Positions 33,539 through 43,200 of a DNA stretch of 64,000 nucleotides are shown here, piece after piece; position 1 is the stretch's first letter, and every line of letters begins with the position of its first letter. Source of the stretch: Callipepla californica brunnescens (Eukaryota; Chordata; Aves; Galliformes; Odontophoridae); the NCBI GenBank assembly GCA_023055505.1, contig JALIRH010000076.1:1252001-1316000 (forward strand), read 5' to 3'. Below the pieces are notes generated by a model, which was not told the origin of the DNA, searched no databases, and saw only the letters and a list, made by a program, of their open reading frames with translations. Position numbers and translations under genes: made by a program.

Positions 33539-34621
33539 GTGTGGCTTACACTTGCTAATATTACTCATCAGGAAACACTTTGCTTAGCCACTGCAACTGC
33601 GCAAAATCCCTTCTCTACCCGCTTGGTGGGCTTTCCCATAGACGAGTGGCCAATCCCTGGTCCCTCACGAGCAATCTTTACTGGCACAAATTCAGTAGAT
33701 AATTGGGATGGATGGGTTCCATATCTTCCGTCAGCCAAATTAGAGCCACAAGAAATAGATTTCTTAGGATCTATAAAAATGGACTTCTGCGTGAGATTCC
33801 ATTCTACTGGAAAAAATAAAACCAAACTATGGGATGTCAGTCCCGTAGACACAGCCATCAATAACCAAACTCTGTGGTGTAATTACACCTCACCCAGCCT
33901 TTCAAAATCAGTAAATGCTCCTTTACAGTTACCAGATGGAGTTTTCCGTAGTTGCGCTGACCGGGCATGGCCTGCCATTCCTTCTTACATTAGAGGTGGG
34001 CCATGTAGTCTCGGGCGTTTAACCATCCTTACCCGAAATGAGACAACTGTCTTGCAATGGAGAAAGAAATATTCTCATCACCGTTTTAGGAGAATGACCC
34101 ACACCTTCAGATCAGATTGTGATGATAACATGAAGTTTTGGAACAGGGAGACCATAGGAGTCGTTTCCTTTTTCACACCGCAGGTTGCTGTTGCTAAAGC
34201 TTTGGCAACACTGAACAAACTGGGTTCTTGCTTAGCAAAACAAGGAAATGCCACTAGTTTAGCTTTAACAGGTCTTTTACTTGATGCGGACAGTGTCAGA
34301 CATGCTGCGCCACAAAATTGCGCTGCTACTGATTTCCTACTTCTGGCGCAAGGCCATGGCTGGGAGGATTTCGAAGGAATGTGCTGCATGAACCTGTCAG
34401 AACATTCCGTTTTAATTCAAGCAAGTATCAAGACCATACGGGATGGAGTGAAGAAACTGCAGGAACAGAGGGATTGGGACTGGTTGGACAAATTATTCTC
34501 GAGATGGGGGTCTCACCGGATGGCTCCACAGTATCTTAAAAATGATGTGCTACATTGCGATGATCGTTGTAACGCTTTTGCTGTTACTTCCTTGCATTTT
34601 ACAATGTGCGCAAAAAGATGA
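33539..34621 (+). CDS. env: Envelope glycoprotein ORF, lacking its membrane anchor (ERV3)
   Basis: An open 360-codon frame. The surface part (about residues 1-180) has several N-glycosylation sequons (NIT, NKT, NYT, NET). RFRR near residue 180 could be a furin-type cleavage site. The transmembrane subunit follows, with a hydrophobic fusion-like region (VAVAKALATLNKLG) and the immunosuppressive-region/CC segment ending EGMCCMNLS. The first Cys of the usual CX6CC is Trp (codon 34361-34363), so a covalent SU-TM link would not form. Near 34530 the frame leaves the one that encodes the hydrophobic anchor, so any product would be soluble. The N-terminal signal peptide is not obvious from this ATG; coding-like sequence extends upstream. 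It may be a relic; retained length is notable. Confidence 0.82.
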   Translation: MWLTLANITHQETLCLATATAQNPFSTRLVGFPIDEWPIPGPSRAIFTGTNSVDNWDGWVPYLPSAKLEPQEIDFLGSIKMDFCVRFHSTGKNKTKLWDVSPVDTAINNQTLWCNYTSPSLSKSVNAPLQLPDGVFRSCADRAWPAIPSYIRGGPCSLGRLTILTRNETTVLQWRKKYSHHRFRRMTHTFRSDCDDNMKFWNRETIGVVSFFTPQVAVAKALATLNKLGSCLAKQGNATSLALTGLLLDADSVRHAAPQNCAATDFLLLAQGHGWEDFEGMCCMNLSEHSVLIQASIKTIRDGVKKLQEQRDWDWLDKLFSRWGSHRMAPQYLKNDVLHCDDRCNAFAVTSLHFTMCAKR

Positions 34622-34667
34622 TTGACAATGCTACAAAGAAAATATTCATAACAGAAAGGGGGAGAAG

Positions 34668-35034
34668 TGGGTGATGGCAAAAGTGGGAGTCAGACGGAAC
34701 TGTTAGCTAAGCAGGAATCAGGCCATAAACCTTGGACGTAGGCTGTGTAAAGATAAGCTGATAAGCTTGAGACAACCATGTCTAAGGAGTGAAAAGAAAT
34801 AGAAGACAGTAATGGATAGCAATAAGAAACTGTTTGTTTAGATGACTAGGAGTGTTTTATATTCTTGACCTGTTAACACTGAGGAGTGTAAATTCCCTCA
34901 ATTAGATCCTTGCAGCTTCCCCCAGTTAGATCCTAACACACACTGCTTCTCTGTCTATCTAAGCTTTGAGTTGTTGCTTAATAAATGGAACATTAGCTAG
35001 CATCAAGCTGGGTTCCCGACCCTTCATTGTAACA
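34668..35034 (+). repeat. 3' LTR of ERV3
   Basis: The 367-bp LTR begins TGGGTGATGG immediately after the polypurine tract and ends CATTGTAACA. A TATA-like TTTTATATT lies near 34855 and the polyadenylation signal AATAAA at 34980-34985. The 10-bp minisatellite begins immediately afterwards. Confidence 0.88.
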
Positions 35035-37015
35035 GTCTGTGGGTCTCTCTGGGTCCCGCTATGGGTCCCAATATGGTTTGCTGTGGGTCACTGTGGGTCC
35101 TGCTATGGGTCGCTGTGGGTCTCTATATGCCCCAGGAGATCCCTAAGGGGCTGCAGTTCCCCTCCACGCCACCAGGGGAGGGGGCGCTCTCACGTGATGT
35201 CTCTGTGCCTTCCTATTGCTCTCTGAGGTTTTCTATGGGTCGCTGTGGGTCCCGGCATGGGTTGCTTTGGGTCAAGCTGTGGGTCACTGTGGGTCGCTGT
35301 GGGTCTCGCTATGGGTCACTGTGGGTTGCTGTGGTTTGCTATGAGTCTCTATGGGTTGCTGTGGGTCGCTGTGGGTCACGCTATGGGTCCCAATAGGGTT
35401 CGCTGTGGGTCGGTGTGGGTCCTGCTATGGGTCTCTACGTGCCCCAGGAGATCCCTAAGGGGCTGCAGTTCCCCTTCACGCCACCAGAGGGAGCTCTCAC
35501 ATGATGTCGCTGTGTCTCTACGGCTTCCTATTGCTCTCTGTGTTTTCCTATTGGGCGCTATGTGTCGCTATGGGTCCCAATATGCTTCGCTGTGGGTTAC
35601 TGTGGGTCACTGTGGATCGCTATGGGTTGCTATGGATCGCTTTGGTTTGCTGTGGGTCCTGCTATGGGTCTCTGTGGGTCTCTAAGGTTCCCAATGGATC
35701 CCTAAGGGGCTGCAGTTCCCCTCCACGCCACCAGGGGGCGCTCTCACGTAATGTCGCTGGGTCTCTAGGGCTCCTTATTGCTATCAGTGGTTTCCTATTG
35801 GGCGCTATGGGTCGCTGTGGGTCACTATGCGTCGCTATCGATCTCTGTGGGCTGCTACGTTTTGCTGCGGGTCTCTATGGGACGCTATGGGTCACTGTGG
35901 GTCTTGCTATGTGTATCTGTGGGTCGCTATGGGTCGATGTGGATCGCTATAAGTCTCTACATGTTGCTAAGGGTTGCAATGGGTCGCTGTGGGTCATGCT
36001 GTGGGTGTCTGTGGGTCCAGCTATGGGTCATTGTGGGTCGCAGTGAGTCGCTACGGGTCTCTTCGGGACGCTATGGGTCACTCTAGGTCCTGCTATGGGT
36101 CGCTGTGGGTCGCTTTGGGTCTCTATGGGTCTCAGTGGGTCTCTGTGGGTCACTGTGGGTTGCTATGGGTCGGTGTGGGTCGCTGTGTGTCGCGGTGGGT
36201 CGCTATCGGTCACTATTGGTTGTAATCGGTCTCTGTGGGTTGCTGTGAGTCGCTGTGGGCCCCCCTATAGGTTGCTGTGGGTCGGCTGGGTCGCTATGGG
36301 TTGCTGTGGATGGCTGTGTGTCGCTGTGCCTCTATGAGTCGCTATGGGTTGCAGTGCGTCGCAATGGGTCAATGTGGTCTGTTACGGGTCGCTGTGGGTT
36401 ACGCTGTGGGTCCCAATATGGTTCGCTGTGGGTCAGTGTGGGTCCTGCTATGAGGCGCTGTTGGTCTCTATGTGCCCCAGGAGATTCCTAAGGAGCTGCA
36501 GTTCCCCCTCCACGACACCAGGCGGCGCTCTCACGTGATGTCGCTGTGTCTCTGTGGCTCCCTCTTGCTCCCTGTGGTTTTCCATGGGTCGCTGTGGATC
36601 GCTATGGGTCCCAATGGATCGCTGTGGTTCCTGGCATGGGTCGCTATGGGTCAAGCTGTGGGTCACTTTGGGTTGCTGTGGGTGTCTGTGGGTCCAGCTA
36701 TAGGTCACTGTGGGTCTCAGTGAGTCGCTGTGGGTCTCTATAAGTTGCTGTGGGTAACTATGAGTCTCTATGTGTTTCTATGGGTCGCTGTGGGTCTCTA
36801 TGGGTCGCTGTGGGTCCTGCTGTGGGTCACTGTGGGTCGCTGTGTGAGCTATCGGTCTCTGTGGGTTGCTGTGGCTCCCCCTATAGGTTGCTGTGGGTCG
36901 GTTGGGTCGCTGTGGGTCCCGCTATGGGTCGCTGTGAGTCTCTATGGGTCGCTGTGGGTCTCTATGGGTCAGTGTGGGTCACTGTGGGTCAGTGTGGGTC
37001 GCTGTGGGTCCCGCA
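35035..37015 (+). repeat. 10-bp minisatellite (CTGTGGGTCG) with embedded higher-order unit
   Basis: Imperfect copies of CTGTGGGTCG and CTATGGGTCA. At 35124-35235, 35436-35545, 35685-35790 and 36470-36580 the array is broken by copies of the same roughly 110-bp insert, which includes CCCCAGGAGATCCCTAAGG and GGGGCGCTCTCACGT. The true period is therefore a few hundred bp. Ten bases is not a multiple of three and the consensus has no stop, so long incidental ORFs occur in several frames. Confidence 0.9.
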
Positions 37016-37740
37016 GAAGGCGGTGTGCCCAGAGCGAAGCCACGCCCAGCTATGGGGCGGATGTGGGGCAGCTACGGGGCAGCCATGGGTCACCATGGAT
37101 CTCCATGGGGTCCCTACGGATCTCAATGGGGTCTCCACTGATCTCAGTGGATCTCAATGGGGTGGCTATGGGGCAGCTGTGGGGCAGCAATGGGGCACTG
37201 ACCTATTCCCCTCAGAATGCCGCCACTGCATCTCCTCCACCTCCTGCGGGAGCACCTCTGTGGGGCAGAACTCTGCCCCACACCTTCACCACAAACATCC
37301 ACACCACAGCTCAGCCCCACAGCGCTGCCCCACATCCCATACATTTGCCCCACATCTCTGCCCCTCATCCCCTGGCCACACAGCTCAGCCCCAAATCCCA
37401 CAGCTCAGCCCCTCATCCCACACCTGGCCCACAGATCAGCCCCACATTCCACAGCTCTGCCCCATGGATCAGCCTCACATCCCGCAGCTCAGCCCCGCAT
37501 CTGAGCCCCACATCTGCTCATACCTGCACCACACCTCCGCCCCCCAACCGCCACAGCTCTGCCCCACAGATCCACCCCACAGCTCAGCCCCGCATCCAAC
37601 AGCTCTGCCCCAATCAGTGCACCTGGACCCACAACTCTGCCCCACAGCTCTGCCCCAAGCCTGGACCCCACACCCACGACCCCAGCCCCAAATCCCTGCC
37701 CCATAACCCCATAACCTGACCCCGGCCCCATAACCGCCCC
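37016..37740. repeat. GC-rich imperfect repeats (GGGGCAGAGCTGTGG-like on the minus strand)
   Basis: Left part (37016-37200) carries GGGGCAGCTATG-type and GGATCTCAATGGGGT units. The rest repeats CCCCACAGCTCAGCCCC variants. No exon is convincing, although 37200-37280 is the least repetitive piece. Confidence 0.7.
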
Positions 37741-37758
37741 TCCCGCCCTGCCACTGAC

Positions 37759-37791
37759 CACGTGCTCTGCTTCCAGCTCCGCTTCCACCAT
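37759..37791 (-). CDS. Candidate first coding exon (MVEAELEAEHV)
   Basis: On the minus strand, just downstream of the CpG promoter, an ATG in strong Kozak context (GGCCGCATGG) opens eleven codons, followed by a possible donor GTCAGT. I recognise no family and see no second exon: the sequence downstream is minisatellite. If real, the gene would lie head-to-tail after SGF29. An alternative is a non-spliced reading frame without function. Confidence 0.25.
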
Positions 37792-37794
37792 GCG

Positions 37795-38035
37795 GCCGCT
37801 TCCGGCCCCACGGCACAGCTCGGCCAATCACAGCACAGATCGGCAGCGGAAAGGGCGGGGTGTGGGGTAGCGAGGCGGAACAGTGCCACTGGAACGAGGC
37901 ACGATGACCGGAAATGACTGAAACTTCTGGGAGTGCGGATTTCCGGCAGCGAGCGGGGCATTGTGGGTAAGGAGGCGGAAGCACGCCTGGAAGTGGGAAA
38001 CCGGAAGCCAGTGGGAAGCGAGTGGGCATGGCCAA
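37795..38035 (-). promoter_or_regulatory. CpG-island promoter, probably driving minus-strand transcription
   Basis: CpG-rich unique sequence with a GC box (GGGCGGGG, near 37855), a CCAAT box (GCCAATCAC on +, 37824-37832), several ETS-type CCGGAA motifs (37800, 37910, 37940, 38000) and GGCATTGTGGGTAA (37957-37970), which resembles the known ZNF143 promoter element. This combination is typical of TATA-less housekeeping promoters. The nearest good start codon is on the minus strand at 37791. Confidence 0.6.
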
Positions 38036-38237
38036 CGTTAAGCCTCGCATTCGAGCCACGCCCCAACATGCAATGACCCGAAGTGACCCCGATGTGACGC
38101 AAAATGACCCCAAATATCCCAGATTACTTCCAACACTTCTTGGAAGCGCTGCGCCCCAAAGGGCCCCAAAATGACCCCAAAGTGACCCCAAAACCCTATA
38201 ACGACCCCATAAGGACCATATCAAATCCCCTATGGGG
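38036..38237. repeat. Imperfect TGACCCCAAA repeats
   Basis: Short degenerate repeats of AGTGACCCCAAA type separate the CpG island from the SGF29 terminal exon. Similar units (38290-38345) lie between the two copies of the exon tail. Confidence 0.65.
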
Positions 38238-38495
38238 TCACTTCTTGGTGTCTCTGCAGGCCACGATGCAGCACTGCACCCCAAAGTGCTCCAGAGTGAC
38301 CCCAAAGTGACCGTAAATCGGCCCTAATGACCCCAAAAAACCCAAATCCTGGAACGGCCCCAAAACGGCCACACGGGGTCGCTTCTTCTTGGTGTCCCTG
38401 CAGGCCACAACGTAGCGCTGTGCGACGTTGAGTGGCGATGAATATCCGTCAGCGTACAACGTGTCCTCAAACAGCACCGAGGAATCATCCTGCGG
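38238..38495 (-). pseudogene. SGF29: SGF29 terminal exon with stop loss
   Basis: After the acceptor ATAACAG the minus strand reads PQDDSSVLFEDTLYADGYSS, then PLNVAQRYVVACRDTKKK. This is the C-terminus of SGF29 (CCDC101), the tandem-Tudor subunit of SAGA and ATAC coactivators that binds H3K4me2/3. The family normally ends at the Lys-rich tail. Here the codon after KKK is CGA (38381-38379) rather than TGA, so reading continues 47 codons to a TGA at 38240-38238. That final stop belongs to a duplicated copy of the tail (ACRDTKK, stop). Phase 0 at the acceptor agrees with the known exon boundary. No upstream exon lies nearby; the first coding exon is at 59373-59448. Confidence 0.88.
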
Positions 38496-39077
38496 CTGTT
38501 ATAGAGCAATTATGGGGTCAGGGGGAATTTATGGGGTCGGGAGGAAAGCAATGGGGTCAGGGGGAATTATGGGGTCAGGGGGAATTTAAAGGGTTGGAGG
38601 GGGAACAGGGGAACTAATAGGGTCAGAGGGGAAATTAATGGGGTCACGGGGGGAACAGGTGAATTATGGGGACGCGGGGAAAGTAATGGGGTTGGGCTGA
38701 TGTGACCTCAAACAGCACCGAGGAATCGTCCTGCGGCTGTTCTAGGGCAATTATAGGGTCGGGGGGAATAGGGGAAGTAACAGGGTCAGGAGGTGAAGTA
38801 ATGGGGTCACAGGGGGGAATTGATGGGGTTGGGGGGGAAATTATAGGGTCATGGGGGGGAATTATGGGGTCGGGGGAAAATTGTGGGGTCAGGGGGGAAC
38901 TAATGGGATTTGGGGCTGACATTTGGGGGAAATAATCGGATTCTGGGGCTGATAATGGAGATTTTGGGGTGGAATTGCAGGATTTTGGTGCTGAGTTTTG
39001 GGGTCAGATATCGACATTATAGGGCTGGGTTATGGGGTCCGTTCGTGCCCTTTTGGGGCCGGGTTCTGTGCTGTGGG
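38496..39077. repeat. GGGGTCAGGGGGAATTAT-type minisatellite with exon-fragment duplication
   Basis: G-rich imperfect repeats of about 18 bp occupy the intron side of the SGF29 exon. At about 38706-38755 they contain a second copy of the exon start and its acceptor (AGAACAG then QDDSSVLFE on the minus strand), which degenerates after 30-35 bases. The right edge joins telomere-like DNA at a shared GGTCC. Confidence 0.85.
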
Positions 39078-39695
39078 TCCTAAAACTAAAGAGAACCCTA
39101 CCCCTTCCACTAAACCTTCATCTACATCCCTAACCCTTACCCTAAACCTAAATCTACACCAAAACCTAACCCTAACCCTAACATGTCTTCTAACTGTAAA
39201 ACTAATGCTTCACCTAACCCGAACTGAAACCCTAGGATTAAACCTTACCTAACACCTAGCTATATTCCTAACCCTATCCTGAAACCTAACGTTAACCCTA
39301 ACCCTAAAAACAACTTGGAACCAAACCCTAACCCTAACCTAACCCTTATCAGAACCCTAAATCTAATCCTAACCGTTACCTTAATTTAACTCCAATTCTA
39401 CCTGAAATCTAAATGGGACCTTAAAACCAACCCCAAATTTAAGCCCAACCCTAAGCCTAACACAAAGCATTAGATTACCACAGCCATCACCTAACTTCTA
39501 ACCCTGACCCTAACACTAATACTAAACCAAAACAGATTCCAAATACTAACCCAATTCCTATTCTGAAACCCAAAACTATTCCAAAAACAAACCCAAGGCC
39601 TAACCTTTCTCTCACTCTAACAATCAAAGAAAACCTATTCCTAAACCTAATCCTAAATCTAGTCCTAATCCTAACCCTCACCCTTAATCTAACCC
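39078..39695 (-). repeat. Degenerate telomere-like array (copy D, left part)
   Basis: Matches the 26905-27785 region closely but lacks about 270 bp between two island copies (27296 and 27562 in copy B). One island remains at 39476-39495. Continues after the solo LTR. Confidence 0.9.
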
Positions 39696-40269
39696 TGTCA
39701 ACGGTTTACCGGGCTGGATCGGCCCGGTTCCGTGACGATTGCTGCGGGGACCCACGGACCCACGCCCCAGGAAAGGGCAAGGAAAAAGGGAAAAGGGAAA
39801 AGGGAGATGGGCCTAGAAACAAAACAGCGGCAACGATCTGAGGAGGAAAGCTAATTTACTAAATAAGATATTAGAAAGCAAAATAACACAATATAATACA
39901 ATGTAATTGGAATTGAGGCTAATGAATCAAACAAAATGAGCAAGAGAGAGTGTCCGATAAACCGAAGGCCTTACGCTAACGCTGAAGGCGATACGGCAGC
40001 GAGCACCCACTGCTGAGTCGATCCCGAAGGAAAGAGAGTGTCCCGTGACCGCTGAGGGTTTTTATCTGTTCCCTCTGAGCGGAAAACACGTAAAAATACA
40101 AAGCATCGCAAAGTCCTCTGGGGAATGTAGTGCTTCTTCTCTTCTCAGACAGGTATACCTGGAATTATCAATGATCTATGGAGCTGGAGTATTAGCTCTT
40201 CAACTCCTAATGCAATACATGATGTTATGATGTGGAATACCAGTACCAAAAAATCATAAAACCATGACA
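39696..40269 (-). mobile_element. Solo LTR of the ERV1 family
   Basis: 574 bp with termini TGTCA...TGACA, homologous to the ERV1 LTR at 4082-4622. It is flanked by a perfect 5-bp target-site duplication AACCC (39691-39695 and 40270-40274). Copy B of the same locus (around 27780-27800) has a single AACCC and no LTR, giving the empty site. The TATA-like AGATAAAAA reads on the minus strand at 40058-40067. Confidence 0.95.
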
Positions 40270-43200
40270 AACCCCAACCCCCACCCAGAAGCTAACACTT
40301 AGCATTGTACAATACCTAAACGTACCCCTAATCCTTATCACTAAACCTAAAAGGAACCTGAAACATAGTGCTAAATCTGACCCGAACCCTAACCCTAAAC
40401 TTCATCCTATTCCCAAACCTCGCCCTATTCAGAACCCTATTCCTAACCCGAACACTAACCCTTACTCTATTACTAACTTGAAGACTAACCCTAACAATGA
40501 ACCAATTCCTAAACCTTTTCCTTCCTCCAAATTGATTCCTAACACTAACCCTAACCCTAATCAAACCCGAACCCTATTCTTAACCCTAAATCTAACCGTA
40601 TCCCAATCCCTAACTCTTACCATAACCCTAACACTAAGTCTTACTCTATAACTAACCCTAACCCTACATTAACCCTATCCTAACCCTAACCATAACCCTA
40701 ACCTAAACCTAATCCCAATCCTAACCCTAACCCTACCCTAACCCCTAACACTAATCCCCTAAACCTTACCACAACCCTAACCCTGAACCCTAACACTACC
40801 CTAACCCTGAACCTAACCCTAATCCTACCCTAACACCAACCCTCACCCTAACCCTAACCCCTAACCCTAACACTAATCCCCTAAGCCTAACACCCTAACC
40901 CTAACCCTAACCTAACCCTTACCCCAACCCTAACCCCTAACCATACCCTAACCCTAACCCTAAACCCTAACACTACCCTAACCCTGAACCTAACCCTAAT
41001 CCTACCCTAACACCAACCCTCACCCTAACCCTTACCCAAACCCTAAACGTACCCTAACCCTAACACTAACCCTATCCTAACCCTAACCCAACCCTAACCC
41101 TACCCTAACATTTACCCTAACCCCTAACCCTTACCTAACCATAACCCTAACACTAACCCTAAACCTAACCTAACCCTACCCTAACCGTGACCCTAACCCC
41201 TATCCCCAACCCGTAAGCCCAAACCCTAACCCTGTCCCTAACCCCAACCCTACCCTAACCCTAACCCCAACCCTACCCTAACCCTAACCCTGCCCCTAAC
41301 CCTAACACTAACCCCTAACCCTACCCGAGCCCTAACCCCTAACCTTAACCCTAACCCCTAACCCATACCCTACCCTAACACTACCCTACCCTTACCATAA
41401 ACCTACCCTAACTCTACCCTTACCCTAACCCTACCCTAACCCTAACTCTAACCCTACCCTAACTCTAACCCTATCCATAACCCTAACCCTACCATAACCC
41501 TATTGATGGACCCTAACCCTACCCTAACCCTAACCCCTTACCCTAACACCTAACCCTAACCCTAAACCTTGCCTAACCCTATTGATGGACCCTAACCATA
41601 ACACTAACCCTACCCGTAATCCTACCCCTAACCCTTACCCAACCCTAACCCTAACCCTAATCCAACCTAACCCTAACCCTAACCCTACCCCTACCCATAC
41701 ACCTAACCCTAACCCCTAACCCTAAACCCTAACCCTATTGATGGACCCTAACCGTAACCGGAACCCTAACCCTAACTTTACCCTAACCCTACCCGTAACC
41801 CTACCCCTAACCCTTACCCTATTCTAACCCTAACCCTAACCCTAACCCTAACCCTACCCTAACCCTAACTCCTAACACCTTAACCCTAATCCTAACCCCT
41901 AACCCTTACCCTACCCTAACCCTACCCCTACCCTACCCTAACACTAACCCCTAACCTTAACCCCTAACCCTAACCCTACCCTAACCCTAACCCTGCACCC
42001 TAACCCTAACACAAACCCTACCCTAACCCTATCCTAACCCTACCCTAATCTAACCCTAACCCTATTGATCGACCCAAAACCTAACCCTAACCCTACCCTA
42101 ACCCTAAAACCCTAACCCTGACTCACACCCTACCCGTAACCCTGACCCTAATACTTACCATAACCATTATCTAACCCTAACCCTACCCCTTAAACCTAAC
42201 CCTAACCCTACCCTAACCTTTACCCTAACCCTAACCCTTACTTAACCATAACCCTACCCTAACACTAACCCTAACCCTACCGTAAACCCTAACCCTTACC
42301 CTACCCTAACCCTTACCCTTACCCTAACCCTACCCTAATCCTAACCCGTAACCCCAACCCCTAAGCCCTTATCCTGCCCCTAACCCTTACCCCACCCTAA
42401 CCCTAAACCCAACCCTACCCTAGCCCTAAACCTACCCCAGCCCTAACCCCTAACCTTAACCCTAACCACTAACCCAAACCCTACCCTAACCCTAACCCTA
42501 CCCTAACCCTACCCTAACTCTAACCCTAACGCTTACCATAACCCTAACCCTAAACCTTACCCTAACACTAACCCTACCCTAACCCTAACCCTGACACTGA
42601 CCCTAACCCCTAACCCTAACCCTTACCGTAACCTCTAATCCAAACCTAACCCTAACCCTACCCTTACCTTAACCCTACCCATACCCCTACCCTTACCCCT
42701 ACCCCTACCCTAACCCTACCCTAACCCCTAACCCTTACCCTAACCATACTATAAGCCTAACCCTGACCCTAACACTGACCCTAACCCTAACCCTTACCCT
42801 AACCCTTACCTTTCCCTAACTCTTACCCTAACCCTACCCTAACCCTTACCATAAACCTAATCCTAACCCCTACCCTAACATTAACCCTACACTAACCCTG
42901 ACCCAAACACCTAACCCTAACCTAACACTAGCCCTACCCTAACCCTAACCCCAACCCTATCCTTAACCCTAACCCTAACCCTAACTCCTAACCCTACTCT
43001 AACCCTAAACCTTAACCTAACCGTAACCCCTGACCATACCCTAACCCCTAACCCTAACCCTACCCATACCCCTACCCCTACACTAACCAAACCCCTAACC
43101 CTAGCCCTACCCTAACCCCTAAACCTAACCCTAACCCTAAACCTTAACCCTACCCTAACCCTACCCTAAACCTAACCCTAACCTTAAACCCTAACCCTAA

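Larger units (their letters stand above)
30666..35034 (+). mobile_element. ERV3: class II (alpha/beta-like) provirus, 5'-truncated
   Basis: Starts within the protease/RT boundary, with telomere-like DNA upstream, and continues through RT, connection, RNase H, integrase, env and a 3' LTR. The polypurine tract AGAAAGGGGGAGAAG precedes the LTR. RT wording around the active site and the TM glycoprotein layout point to an alpha/betaretrovirus-like element. RT, RNase H and integrase are broken, while env retains a long ORF. The 5' LTR, gag and most of pro are missing, so the target-site duplication cannot be tested. Confidence 0.9.

Noticed and set aside
35035..37015. ORFs encoding MGRCGSLWVA-like repeats
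   Set aside because: Product of the 10-bp minisatellite; no unique domain is present.
37217..38305. Long ORFs across the GC-rich region on both strands
   Set aside because: GC-rich sequence has few stops; the frames cross minisatellite and the CpG promoter and show no family resemblance.
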